Shown: positions 22,666-34,652 of the stretch, piece by piece
How positions within the stretch are numbered: the stretch's first letter is position 1
How the letters are laid out: every line of letters begins with the position of its first letter
Source of the DNA: Phialocephala subalpina
Taxonomy: Eukaryota; Ascomycota; Leotiomycetes; Helotiales; Mollisiaceae
DNA length: 64,000 nucleotides
Assembly: GCA_900073065.1 (NCBI GenBank)
Contig: FJOG01000010.1
Span: 517,178 to 581,177, forward strand
Reading direction: 5' to 3'
Notes under the pieces: model-generated
Seen by the model: only the letters and a program-made list of their open reading frames with translations
Database searches by the model: none
What the model was told of the DNA's origin: nothing
Program-made: the position numbers and the translations under genes

Positions 22666-24179
22666 TTAAATAACCTTCGGCCTAAATCCAACCTGCACAT
22701 ATCTCGCAGCAACATATCCAAGAGATCCAACAATCATCGTCAGCCCGCAGAACAACTGCAACCACGTAAACCCTCCATGATCAGTCGACACCAGCGCGCC
22801 ACCAATCGGATTCCCAGTCAAACCTCCAACGGCGACACAGAGGAAGAAAGTCCCACTTCTAATGCCGATTTCTCGAATTGGTGAGATCTGAGCAATGAGT
22901 GAGGGGCCCATCGAGACGAAAGCTCCAGATGAGAAGCCGTAGAGGACGCAGAAGACGATGATCGGGGCGTTGCTTGCGGAGGGAAGCCAGAGGGCCAGGA
23001 CGATTATGGCGGAGAACGCCGTAGTAATGATCATGACATTGAAACGGCCGAAACGATCTGCGATTATGCCAGGAAGGATACGTCCGAAGATGCTGGCTGC
23101 GTTCAAGATGGGGATGAGATATATGGATAAATTAGCAGACATCCCATGCTTCTGTGCTCTGCAAATTGTTAGTCCTGACTTGAGGCATTGGGGCGATGAA
23201 CTTACTGAAGAATGATATAGTTGAAGGGTAAAAATGTGCCAAAGAAGAAGAAAAATGAGGATACGCAGAGAAGTGCGAATGCTGGCTCCTTGAGAGGTGC
23301 GACGAAGTTCTTGAGTTCGACTTTCTTTGGTCGGGGGTTCAATCTTGACTTGACAGTGAGATTTGCAATAACGAGCATGCCCAGGAACATGAATGCCACT
23401 GCTCTCATAGTCCATGCAAAACCGATCTTGGGAATCAATTTAGAAACCATGATTGGGAGGATCACTCCACCAAGTGAGGATCCAGAAGCCATGACTCCGA
23501 ATGCCGTCGCGCGGTTCTTGAAGAACCAAGTTCCAATAGAGCTCATCGCTGAGTAGAAGACAGCGCTGGCACCAAGGGCACTGCAAACACCTTGGGCCAG
23601 GAAGATTTGGTAATATTCGGTTGACAACGAAGTCATCATCAGACCGAAGACGTGCAAGAACGAGCCTCCAAGAAGCAAGTATCGAGGTCCGTAATTGTCG
23701 AATACCATCCCACAAAATGGTCCACCAAAGAACATCATGAATGTCTCCATTGAAGGGATCCACGAAACAGTTGACGAAGAGTATCCAATGAGAACATGCT
23801 CTTCGTAGTATTCCTGGAAGACACCAATGCAATTGATCCAACCAAAGCTGCAAAACAGACACAACCAGCCTCCTAGCACCACCAAGTTTGCCTCCAGTCC
23901 TCCATCAGGGAAATCTGCCGGGTTGATACCACCAGGAGCTGGCGCAGACTTTGGTATCACCCCGCCCTTCTCTAGATCTGCCTCTGCTTCCACCTCAGGT
24001 TCTGGGAATATGTTTGCTTCGGTACTCTTGTTTTGACTTCCATATCGTTCGAGTTCGGGTCGTCTCGAGCTCGTGCCGTCCGCGGCGGTGTCTTCGTATG
24101 GAGCCTTCTCGATGGCGTCTGGTCTCTTCTCTTCGTCCATGACCGTCGACGAAGCAGAGGAATGGGCTTCCGTAGCCAT
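22666..24179 (-). CDS. Major facilitator superfamily transporter, monocarboxylate-transporter-like
   Basis: Two exons (24179-23206 and 23158-22666, intron 47 nt) give 488 residues; the join reads FNYIILQAQKHGM. A hydrophilic N-terminal tail of about 95 residues precedes FPDGGLEANLVVLGGWLCLF, which is typical of the fungal MCT-like (SLC16-type) group. About twelve hydrophobic helices are visible. ADRFGRFNV is the loop signature between helices in the second half, and PPFC-type GGPFCGMVFDNYGPRYLLL is the equivalent in the first half. It is likely a plasma-membrane or organelle proton-coupled carrier of small organic acids or similar solutes. The substrate cannot be predicted. There is no biosynthetic cluster next to it. 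Confidence 0.9.
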
Positions 24180-25280
24180 TTATGCTGCCGTTGACGAATG
24201 TAGGAAAAGAAGATAGAGAAGCTCGAGAGCTCGAAAAACAAACCAAGTCGGGTGATCACTTCCTTCAATCTGCAGTGGTATCGCGACAAAAGTAGGGGTT
24301 TAGAATGGAGCTCCGTTTGATCAGCAGATGTTGATGAAAGAAGAAGGTGGATTGATTACAAAGTATACATGGCAATTGAAAGTAAAGTCAACCCGGGGAG
24401 TCTGAGGCTCTTGTATCCCTCGTAAGGAGGCTTCTTGAGACCAACATCATGATGGTGGTTGATAAAATCGCTGCTCGCCCACTCGCCCTCGCTGCTGTGT
24501 GATGTCTCTAAGACCGAAAGGCCGAGATTCGACGCCAGATTTGACAGGTGCATGTCAAGCCTTGCCCAGTGCGTGCGTCCCTTGGTATTTTTGACCTATC
24601 AGGGCTGAATCTGAAATACCAACAGCCCCACCGCTGGATCTCGCTTGCGCATGCTTTTGCTGCGACTGCGACACCAACTTCCTCCTTTTTGCTCGCGTAT
24701 ACCTGGTTAACTCCTTTCTCGAACGAACAGCAGAATGTAACCTTACAATTGGGCTGTGGACAGTCTCCCCTTCGAAGCAGGATTTCAAAGCTCTCGCGAA
24801 GCGACCGCTCGATGCGGAGAGATATAGCTACAGAGCCTGTCGCGATATGTATGTGCCTCTCTTCTGAGTACGTGCAGCCTATCATACGTACAGTCCGACA
24901 GGAACGAATGCGCGCAAATCAATTCCTCTCGCACTCCCGCACAAGTACTTCGGGTTCGCCCAGAGACCTTCGTATCGGACGCGCCTATCGCGTCTGCAGC
25001 AGCTACTAAGGCCTTTCGATGTCAATATATATGCCAGACGCGAACACCGAATTCGGCGAGATAGCCTTGTGATTTTGACGAGGCTATGGGACGACAATGT
25101 TGATTGGCACGGAGATAAGCAAAATTTTGTTTCAGGTTGCCCATAGACCTGAGCTTCGGGTCCGAGTGGTGGCACCTCACGCTTTGTCCGAAAATGGCAA
25201 CTACAATTATGCTACGCTGCTATACTTTCCATTATTGGCCCCATACATCTCTACTTCTTTCTCTTTCTCTTTCGATGTTT
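24180..25280. other. Intergenic, nothing recognised
   Basis: Open frames here, including one of about 150 codons on the plus strand from 24548, show no domains or coherent splice structure. The interval contains the MFS promoter and the downstream flank of the UNC93-like gene. Confidence 0.35.
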
Positions 25281-27486
25281 TTACGCTTCTTGCACGACTT
25301 TCTTGTCTCCTTCCACAACTATCTCGGCCCCATGCGCATCTCTCTCCTTCCCGTCCAATCCCAAATTTCTCACTGCGAACCAAGCAGGTATCACACTTAC
25401 ACCCCAAAGTGCAAAGTTAACAGCGAGAGCTACAATCAACTGTATATGTATCAGCTTTTCTCTATTTTACTTCTGTTTCCGGGAGTTGGAGAGCAATTTA
25501 CAGGAGCCTTGGTTGAACTGATCCCAGCTAGATCGAGACATCTTTGTCAGCTATTACTTCTTCACACATCGCGTTGAACAATAGACTCCGAACAGGCCCC
25601 GAGACTTACATGCAACAGCACCACCAGCCGACTCGACAGCTCGAAGGATTGAAGCATATCGAGTGATTTCTTCAGGAGTCTCAGCCAAGAAACCAGCCAT
25701 CCAGTAGCAGTAGCTATGCCATCAGGTCAGCAATTCCCCCAGTCTACTTCATTGCAGACACTTACTTGTACACCAGGGCGCTGTATTCACATTAGCTGCC
25801 TTCGAAGTCGGTAAAGCGGGGAAGCAACTCACAAGTTCACCTGCTGGAAGATATACATTGCCCACCCACGACCGAAACCCGAATCAACCCAATCGAGGGC
25901 CGGCTTGTGATTCCAATATCCATATTGAACCTTCACGCCTTGTCAGAAATACCATTGCGAGATTCATAATCCCTCGAAGCTTCAGGGATATTGAATGGCT
26001 TACCACAGCTGCCCACACCCAGGTAGCCCCGATGAGCGTCGACATTCCTATCAATGTCAGCATATCTTCGATCGCCCCAGGAAGAAAACTGATTTACCGA
26101 TATATGCCCACTTCGCTCGAGTATTCAGACTGATTTCTCTCCAATCCAGAAAGCTGCCCAAAATCGCATTCGAGGTAATCTGAGCCAGTGACGAGACGAG
26201 AGACGCCAGAGCTCGAGAACGAACACTGAAGTACAGCGAAAGATACGATCCAATGTACGACAATGGGAACGTGGCGTATAAGAAGAGGGGTACGCTTGGA
26301 GAGGTTGTCAGCACTGATGAGAGATCTCATGGCTTTGTAGTTCGACTCAAGACAGAATGCAGCTCACAGAAAGAGAAATTTCCTTCCAATCGCGAGTTTT
26401 CCAAGTGCTTTGAGTTCTGCTTTCGTTGAGATTTTCTTGCCGAGATTGACTATTGTTCTATCCGTTCTCTGGACATCTTTTGGCTGCGAAAGGAGCATTG
26501 CGACAAATGGTCCGAGGCATTCTTCCATCGCTCATCAGCAAAAATACCCTAATCAAGGAATGGGGCCTTACGCAGAGCCACGAAAACGACGTATGTCTTC
26601 CAATCGAGCTTTCCCGTTTTCGAATTCTTGTAGTCTGCGAATATGTCAGTCCATGATGACGCTATCGAGAGAGTGGAGGTCGGAGGAGTACTCACTTAGA
26701 GCAAGGTTGATAATACCACCCAGAATTGAACCGCTCTTTAATCCATGTCAGTCTTTTCAAGCAGCTTGCAGCTTCTACCATTGACTCTTACATTACGATA
26801 CGCAAGCCAGTATGCAAGATACCTCCCTCGCTTGTGAGGCTCAGGATCTTTTCCCATTCAGTCGGATTTAATCTTCACAGGGGCGAAGGCACTCACAAGA
26901 GATCATGATCGCTGCCTCAGCAGCCCAGAACAACCCAGCTGTAAGTCCACAAGCCATGGAGCCAACATACACGAACCATTCGGTTCCGTAGCGATTGTTA
27001 GTGTACAGGCTTGCTGAATAAATACTATCCCTGGTCAGTTTTGTACACTTTCAATCTTAAATTTGACAGCAACTCACGCACTACGCACATTTCAGTCAGT
27101 TTTGCATACTTCGAAAGAGAGGATTGAGGGAAAAGGGAGACTCACTAGCCAGTGGTCCCTGCAATAAAAGTGTTCTTAATCCCAAACTTGTTGGCAAAGA
27201 TACTACCACAGCTACAGCTGAGCACCATGCAACAACTCAGGATTGCACTTCCTGCCATCACCAGGTAAGGTGTCTGTTGGCCACCTGCTCCTGTAGATTG
27301 CATTGCATTGTAAAGTCCTGGAGCAGCGAAGGCTGCGAGTCCGACGACGGTGGCTTGGAAGAAGGTCGTTCGGTACCATGTTCGATTGAATAGGGCTGAG
27401 TGGGTTGAGCTTGAGCTTGAGGAAGGTTCTTGGGGAGTTTCTGCGGGAGGAAAGTGCTTTGCGATTGTCTCATCATGGGTAGCCAT
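25281..27486 (-). CDS. UNC93-like (DUF895) membrane transporter, 14 exons
   Basis: Reconstructed minus-strand exons are 27486-27146, 27080-27078, 27024-26897, 26847-26792, 26735-26696, 26634-26572, 26521-26368, 26294-26098, 26047-26004, 25930-25833, 25780-25766, 25713-25610, 25527-25502 and 25439-25281. They give 475 residues with every phase consistent. Family features are ATVVGLAAFAAPGLYNAMQS, STGAGGQQTPYLVMAG, SLYTNNRYGTEWFVYVG and FWAAEAAIMISYPEPHKRGR. Around eleven or twelve hydrophobic helices are expected. UNC93-like proteins are MFS-related; fungal members are uncharacterised. Exon 2 is only 3 nt (TGC) and exon 11 only 15 nt. An alternative start at 27513 adds nine residues. The C-terminus is hydrophilic (KERDAHGAEIVVEGDKK). 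Confidence 0.88.
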
Positions 27487-27936
27487 GGCTGCCTTTACTC
27501 TCAGTTGGAGCAAGGAGTGGCAGTTTGAGAATCACGTGAAGATATCTTTAGGAGATGTTGTTGATTACAGAGACGAGCTCCGATGAACGAAAATGGATAT
27601 GCTTTTACTTAAGAGCCCCAAGATTTGGAGACGGCATTATCATTGAATCATCGGCTTCACTGTCCGAAACTTCAATTGCGTGCTTTGCCAATTCTATCGC
27701 GAACATGTCTAAGTGGAGTCTTGGCCGGACACTGCATGCTGTGAATTTGTGGGTTGCGGCGAAGTACATTTCATGAACGTATCTCAGCCAAGAATGGGGT
27801 TTGCGAGAGCTTCGGGGCCAATGAATTTTTTTGCCCTTTTAGAGGATCATTGAGTCGGAGTCAAGTTCCAGAATGCCAAAGAAAGTATGTGCGAAATATT
27901 TAGAGTTTATAGAGACTGGGTCTTCGATTTTTCTTG
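27487..27936. other. Intergenic spacer
   Basis: This short interval lies between the start of the UNC93-like gene and the stop of the dioxygenase gene, both minus strand. Nothing else is recognised. Confidence 0.4.
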
Positions 27937-29267
27937 CTACACAGTCGCAATCGGAATCCTGGGAGCACCCTTCAAAATCTCCACTCCCTCCTCAAAATCC
28001 CCAATCCTCCCATCTTGATCCCAAAGAGCAGCTAGAACTTTTCTCTCTCCCGTCCATGGCTTTCGCGAATGCATCACCGCATAATTCTACCGAACGTTAG
28101 TTCACATCAGAGCCCAAATTTCAAAAGAGACACTTACATCTAGTAGCACAATATCTCCAGCCTCCCACTTAACCAAAACCTGCAAATTCTCAGCAGTAGC
28201 AAGCGCACGCTCCAAGAACTCCGTAGGAATAGGTGATCCGTCACCGTACGTTGGGAGCGGATGGTACTTCTCCAGTCAGCAGTGAGCATGCAAAATTGGG
28301 GTCAAAGTTTGACTTACACCACCATCATCCCCAAGAAATGGTGGCTTAGTAGCACCATAGTATTTACTCCTCCCATACGCACTCGTCAGATTACCAAAAA
28401 ACGTCGTCTTTCCTGATTCTAGATGTTTCCTAATCAAAGGGACAACACTACAAGAAGTTAGTAAGTGGTTTCAAAGGATGCTGAGGAGCCGAGCTTTTCG
28501 GGAGCTCGACTCCCTACGGAATGGTAAAATCAGGGCGGGATTTATACATACTGCGTAACACTCAAACCCCCATCCTCATGCCATTCATACTTCCAACTAT
28601 GCCTTTCCACCTCCCTCTCAATCTTCCTCACAACTTCCTCTTCATCTCCTAGTCTGATTTCTGAACCATAAGCTGCTGTGACAGATGCACCGGTGTTGGA
28701 TTGGGAGTTCGTTTCTTTGCTATACCGATAAATATACCTCACCCCTTTCTCTTTCAACGCTTTGTAGAATTCTGGAAGTTCTCGTTCAATGTAGGAGGCG
28801 AGTGCGAGAGATGAGATGATTGGTGTCTCGCCTCCAGTTTCTGGAACGGTAAGGCAAGAAAACGTCAACCATGCGGGGTTTATGGTTGACCACCCATACT
28901 CATTATGCGGCCAAATTGGCATTTCTGGCGGCCCCTCATTCGCTGTCTTAACATTCTTCGCTAATACGGTCCTATTTGGTGGTCGTCCTACTTCTTCATG
29001 GGCGCGGAAACCGAAGGCGTGTGCGGCGAGACTGTAATCTTGGGGAGTTTTTATGGGGAGGCCGCGGATGAGGAGGGAGCCGCCGTGGTGGTTGATGAGG
29101 GAGGAGAGCTCTCCGACCTTAGAAAGCGCTTGCAATGAGGTTATGGAGGATTCGAGAGTTGGGGAAGTGGTATCTTTGACTTTCAATGCCAAAGGAAAAG
29201 TACCTTCAGCAACATCGTCTCTCTGGCCGTCGAAAGTGAAGGGGGTGAAGAAGTCGGATACAGCCAT
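27937..29267 (-). CDS. TauD/TfdA-family Fe(II)/2-oxoglutarate-dependent dioxygenase
   Basis: Four exons (29267-28552, 28447-28318, 28266-28138, 28086-27937) give 374 residues starting MAVSDFFTPFTFDGQ. WPHNEYGWS supplies the first iron ligands (His and Glu of the HxD/E motif). VMHSRKPWTGERKVLAALW near the C-terminus supplies the second His and the Arg that binds 2-oxoglutarate. LINHHGGSLLIRGLP near residue 60 is a typical early strand of the family. The fold is that of clavaminate-synthase-like enzymes; these hydroxylate or cleave sulfonates and many other small molecules, so the substrate is unknown. A poly-A/poly-G tract (about 29312-29335) lies just upstream of the start. Confidence 0.9.
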
Positions 29268-30247
29268 TGTTTTTGAATTTATGAGTATGAAATGAAAAAT
29301 TGCAAGTGTGATAAAAAAAAAAAAGAGGGGGGGGACATGGAATGAAGGAGTAACCATATCGGAACACTTGTGCCGCAACATGACTCAAAGATTCAGGTAT
29401 TAAGAGCATCGAATGACTTCATTCGGAGTCTTCCTCCAAGGACAGGGTTGTAGGAGCTCATTCCGAAAGTTTGAAGATGGAATTGTTGTCAAAACATGAA
29501 TGGAAATTGTATGATGGTGCAATCGATGTGAGAATGAGGTGATACGAATAGTGGGGAAATGCTTGGCTGCTAGCTGAAGCCCCCTTTACAAAACGCGAAG
29601 GAGAGCACATTGTCCCAGAAAACTGACTTGTAAAGGTTCTGGACTGAGGGTGGGTATTGTCCAAAGTAAAAACGATTCTTTGAGATGTCCCTATCGAAAG
29701 TGAGAGGAATCGGTATTGAGGATATCCGGGACGATTACAGTATTTGAGTCGCCAGCTCAAACATTTCAAATCCGGACACAGTCCAATCCATTGCGCAACT
29801 CGCGAAACTTCATGATACTACTTCAAACCCTCAGAAAATACACCGAGTCACTGACATTACGCTCCGTCTCCGACTCCGTTCCAATGACCTAGCCAGAGGA
29901 TTCTCGCCTCTGTTTCGCTCCCGCTCGGGACCCACTCCTTCCTCCGCCCTCCCGCCAGCTTTGAATGTCCCGCTTGGGGTTCCAACGTTTCCCCCCAAAA
30001 CCTATGGAACAATTGCGCCTCCGAACTCGAAACATTGAACCAGAGATGCTAAGAGTCTAAGCCCCGTCAGAACATAATTGCAAGCAACAAAGTTGGGACC
30101 GCAATCGAAAAGGAACGCTAGATCTTTTGTGATGATAGCTTCAGTTACGCCAGCCAGTATGGGTATTCCCTCCAACTCCTCAACCAAAGCAAGTACAGCA
30201 CAAGTTATCCCTTAAATGCCAGACACTGCAACCATACCAACAGGTGA
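29268..30247. other. Intergenic between dioxygenase and glycosyltransferase
   Basis: No supportable gene. The minus-strand frames at 29458-29769 and 30002-30187 lack domain signal. Confidence 0.4.
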
Positions 30248-31419
30248 TCAAACTACTTCCGTATTCTCGAACTGATTCTTCATCTCCCTGCCCAACATCA
30301 GTTCTCTGACATTGTCTCTCGCACTCCAAACCACGTTCTCGGTATATCCCTTCTTTCTAGTTTCATCATTGCCCCCAAAATCTTGTATGTCCGAGTCACC
30401 CTGCACTTTCCCCTTCGCCTTATGATGCACGAATACCGGTGGCGTAACGCTCAAGCACCTCATCCCCATCCGCTCCTCCTCTCTTTCCCATCTACAAAGT
30501 CCCGCCAACGCATTATCAAACGGACCAGCAAGATGATCAACACTGAGATCAAAAAACACCTTTCTCGCTCCAGAAAGACTCAAAGCATATGCGAAAGTGC
30601 AGATCGGACCTCCAGTGACGTGAACCCAACGCGTATATGGCTCCGCAGTGAAGTTCTGGAAGCCGTGAGCGTGTTGTGGTGGAGGAACGGTTGTGTCAGC
30701 GTGGATTATGAACTTGCGAGATATGGGGTCGGAGGCAGGTTTGTCGAGGTTTTCGGGAAGGTTCTCGGGGAAGACTTCACCGCAGTGTCCTAGCCAAATC
30801 AGGTCCCAATAATTGCCGTATGGCGAGTTGTCAATATCGGGAGAGGACGCGGAAGGAGCGATTGCTTGTAGAGCTTGTGTGCCGTGTGCGATGATCTGGA
30901 GCTGCGATTTGAGGCGGACGTCCCAGTCCACATCGTCTTCGAGAATCAGGGCGGTATTGATTCGCTGTTCCACAATTCTGCCAGAGGGCCAGCGTGTTGA
31001 TAACGTTAGAGAGTTCCAGCATACGTTCGAACCGCATTCATGTGCCCTCTCCAGCTCCCCAGATTGTTCTCCCACAGCTTGACACGGTCAACGCCATACG
31101 GTAGGACTTTGTCCGGCACACTCTGCCCCTTCACACCGTCAATCCAGTCGACTTTGAATCCCGTCAAGCTGCTGATTAACGCAAGGGCATCTCTTTTGTC
31201 GCTGCGTTCTGGAAGTCCGACCGCGAAGATTTTCTGGAAGCCAAACGTGTTGTTCGTGACGAGTTCAATTTGATCTGACCTCCGATGCTCCGAATAAGAA
31301 TGAAGGACATGGGATGAATAGTCACGTAAGAGATGTGATCTTGGCGCGTAGAGAAAGAGAAATATGATGGAGGTGGAGAAGATAGTTGCGGTAAATAGAA
31401 AGGAGCGTGGTTGAGGCAT
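30248..31419 (-). CDS. Fungal glycosyltransferase family 25-like type II membrane protein
   Basis: Two exons (31419-31025 and 30977-30248, intron 47 nt) give 374 residues; the join reads HMNAVRTIVEQRINTALILED. The start MPQPRSFLFTATIFSTSIIF gives one N-terminal signal anchor. FGFQKIFAVGLPERSDKRDAL and FKVDWIDGVKGQ resemble the first block of the family, and TALILEDDVDWD is the acidic block expected at the nucleotide-sugar/metal site. RWVHVTGGPICTFAYALSL and PPVFVHH are later conserved blocks. The protein is probably Golgi- or ER-resident and transfers a hexose; donor and acceptor are unknown. Related bacterial enzymes act in lipooligosaccharide synthesis, and animal ones glycosylate collagen. 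Confidence 0.87.
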
Positions 31420-32098
31420 GATGAACGAGAGTATGGTGGGGCCTAGAGAATGGAATTTACACTGTCGGACCCTGTCCCCCGGAGACAGGGTCATAATGAG
31501 AGAGTGGTGTCAAAAGAGGTGTTTCAGTGGGAGACGTCACTCGAGCACAACTCGACAATTTGGGAAGCAACAGTTTCGCTTGCACTAGCGTAGCTCGACC
31601 TCAACTGCGTACTGTGAGAGCTTCTTCGACAATTCCACACCAAGCACGATTAAAAAGACGCTTTATGATTATGCATTCAATGATACGAATCCTTAATTCG
31701 ATTTGCTAAGTACTGGGATATCCCAACTCCATGAAAATGCTAGGATTCGCTGATGTGGACGCCTTGCTATGCTAGTCATGAAATTGTGATCCAACTCACT
31801 CCGATTCAAAGCTGAGGAAATCTGCTGATACCCCGAGATAACCAACTCCACCTTCCATCCAGCTAGAGGGCCCGGCAATGTGGGTATCCCAAAAGATGCA
31901 ATCGAGTTCAAACGCCCTTTTTCTTCTACATGATTCGGCAAACCTGACAATTTCGGGAAAGCTCAATTCTGATTGCGCCATGGTCGCTCAAAGTTCAGGC
32001 ATGTCTCTATGTCTATGCTTGCTGAGACGTTCCTGAAGAGCAGACAGACAGGCAAGAGGTCACCCTGTGACCTGCCACTTGCATAGCGGCCCGCATAC
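31420..32098. other. Intergenic with a possible coding relic
   Basis: No intact gene is seen. A minus-strand frame at 31693-31950 contains GWKVELVISGYQQISSALNR, weakly like GWKVEVVAWAQGFSHEYR of the neighbouring NYN-type protein, and could be a remnant of a partial duplication. Confidence 0.25.
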
Positions 32099-33809
32099 TT
32101 ATACGTGAAAGGTTTGCAACCATTTCTGGGTATATATGGCCAACATTTCTTCGCAAAACTCGTCGAGTTCGATGATGGTAAGTTGGTTTTTATATTTTGC
32201 CAGCAGTCCGTGATTTCGATATTCGTGGCTGAAGCCTTGCGCCCAGGCCACAACCTCCACTTTCCATCCTTTCTCGAGGGCTCGCTGGACGGTCTTCAAA
32301 AAGCCGCCTGAATATTCTGCTTCAGCGGCATCACCACTTGCAAGGACAATAGTCGAAGGCTCGAAGTCGACAAGAGTCTCCAGCATTTTCATCTGTAACA
32401 ACTCGTCTACTGCCTGCTCCTGCATCTTCAATCGACCCGCCATTTGCGTTTCCGATGCACTCGAGTAGCCCGAGGTAGCATATCCGGAGCCAGTGCCACC
32501 CGTTTTCTTGCGAGGAGTACACCGATGTGGTTTTGCAACACGTTCCAAAATGTTTGGCTCGTAGCCCAACTTTTCGGCTTCAACGACATGATCTGGTAGC
32601 TTGCGATCCGGACCGTAGGGATCGTAAAGTGCGTTGCTGGTAGACCCAACCAGAACTCGGCGGCCTACTTTTCGACCTCTCTCAAGAATGAGAGCAAGTG
32701 AGTGGAAGGAAAACGGTGGTTGTTTGACCCGAGCACCCTGCTGCATCTTCCCTGCACGCACTCGATTGAGCTTTATTTGGTCACAAAAGCCGATCACAAT
32801 ATTGGATAAGTCAATGAAGACCTAAACATCGAATTAGTACAGTGTCCATCTCAAGTCCAGCGAAGTGTGTAGGGAGGTTGACTGTCTCTGAGAAAAGTAT
32901 GACGGGCTATACATATGTGTGTGAAAAGAATAAAGTGAGACGTACATGTATGCCCTTCGGATGTTTATTTCCACCACAACGAGAGACAGTCTCCGGGTTC
33001 TTGATAATACTCGCCTCAGAAGTAAAGCGTCTAGCAAGCTTTTTTGCAAGCTTAGCCTTCTGTTCGTTGGCAGTGAGGGTATGTAGTGGCTTGACGACTG
33101 AGGGGTCAACGAAGTCGTGAGGATTTATGGCTGGAGGTGGTACTGGCTGATGCTCGAACAGCTTGCGAGGCGGGGTGACGGAAGCGGGGAGAAGAGTATC
33201 AGGGCGACGTGGAGAGCGGGCCTTGTTAGGAGATTTCAACAGAGGAGACTTAGCAGGTAAAGCATGTGGAGTGACCTTTCGTGCTTTTTGTGATCGGGTC
33301 CGCTTTGAAATGGGAGCTGCATCGTCCTCTGTGTCCGACTCGAAACCACTAGGATCGGTTTCCTCGAGAAGTTGAGCAATGATAGGGGCGTCAAGATCTC
33401 CAGTCGTCGAGCCTCGAGCACCTCGTCGACGATACTCTACAAGATCTGCGGTTCCTTCTTGGTCTGTCCAACGCACCTCCTTCGCCTTATTAATAAACTC
33501 CTCGAAGTGAACCGGCTCATCGTCAGGAGCTGACGTCGGAGGTGTAGTATTTTCATCGTATTGAGTCGAGGATGAGTCGAGGGATCTTCGGCGTGAAGGT
33601 ATTGTCAAAGGTATGCCGCAGAAGGCAAATAGTCGCTCGAAGTCTCCTAAGCCTTTCGGAGCTTCGGTTTTTGGGTTGTAGTTGTTGGGATTGGGTATGG
33701 AATCATCTTCGAAAAGATCTTCGACCGAAGGAGGATTGTAGGATTTTAAGAATCTTCGTGCAGATTTGAAGTCCCAAGGACTGTCTTGATCATCGTCCGA
33801 GAGCTCCAT
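32099..33809 (-). CDS. NYN/LabA-like (PIN-type) nuclease-fold protein
   Basis: Two exons (33809-32946 and 32821-32099) give 528 residues; the join restores KGIHVFIDLSNIVIGFCDQI. The first 270 residues are acidic, then basic and disordered (LSDDDQDSPWDF, SKRTRSQKARKV). The second half looks like an NYN domain: VFIDLSNI carries the first conserved Asp, RVLVGSTSN and STIVLASGDAAEAEYSGGFL carry the next acidic positions, and GWKVEVVAWAQGFSHEYR matches the strand after it. NYN proteins are predicted or proven RNases acting on RNA metabolism. The acidic sites seen fit catalytic activity, but this is inferred. A stop follows QTFHV directly. Confidence 0.75.
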
Positions 33810-34652
33810 CTTTGAGATTCGTATTGTTATGGCGGTTCAGATCTGCGAAGGTCAGAATTGGATTTAAAACCTTCGGCTGCGACTTACAATGAGGTAAGCG
33901 ATCGAGGGAAATGTATGCGCATGATTGTATGGTAGAGCGCGAGTGAATATGAATGTTGTGTAGAGTGATTGTTAGAGTCAAATGTCGAGCATATGACGAA
34001 CTCGACTTCGGGAGGCTGAGTTCGGGAGGCAAATGTAAGGCGGGGCTAGAATCCCTGTCGAGTCATCAATGTCCTTTCCTGAACACTCAAAACTATTCTA
34101 TCTGTCCAAAAAAACCCCATTTTGTCAAACAAATCATATCCCATCTTTCGAGAGTAATGTTGAATGGTCACAATGAATTTCGTTGAGTGATTCTTAACTT
34201 TGAGACAATGTCTCAGCGGATCCGCCACAAAGGTCGAGAATCGAGATTTCTCCTGCAGCAGCTGAAATTTTTGCAATTGACAGTCTTCAACTATTATTCA
34301 ATTTGACGTCTTCGAATGGCTTTTTAATGTCATAGTTGACAAAAAGTTCGAGTAGATGTTCGCAAATATTTTGAGATTTGTTGTTCAGTCTTGCTCCCAG
34401 ATTGCCTCGATGATATATCATCGCAATCGTTCTTGCCTCACTATATCGATGAGCTGTGTGCTCTTGCCATCCTTTCGCCCGAGTGTTGGACTAAGGAAAC
34501 ACATGTTCAATTTATTCGGTCTGGGGTAGTCGCGATCTGCCTCCTAAACGTCAGCGGCTGATCGACAAGTCGAGGCAGAGTATAAAGTATGAGTATTGTG
34601 CTTACGACCACTTCTTACCCCACATAGCCCCTTATATAACTGTAGACACATC
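33810..34652. other. Intergenic, promoter of NYN-type gene
   Basis: No coding region is recognised. A TATA-like stretch (ttatataac near 34632-34640) lies about 15-20 nt upstream of the small gene starting at 34653. Confidence 0.35.

Noticed and set aside
24548..25009. 153-codon open frame on the plus strand
   Set aside because: No recognisable motif and an overlapping open frame on the other strand; not convincing as a gene.
22666..31419. Secondary metabolite cluster (two transporters, dioxygenase, glycosyltransferase)
   Set aside because: No backbone enzyme (PKS, NRPS, terpene or DMAT synthase) and no pathway regulator nearby; the glycosyltransferase is of the GT25 protein/glycan type, so co-location looks incidental.
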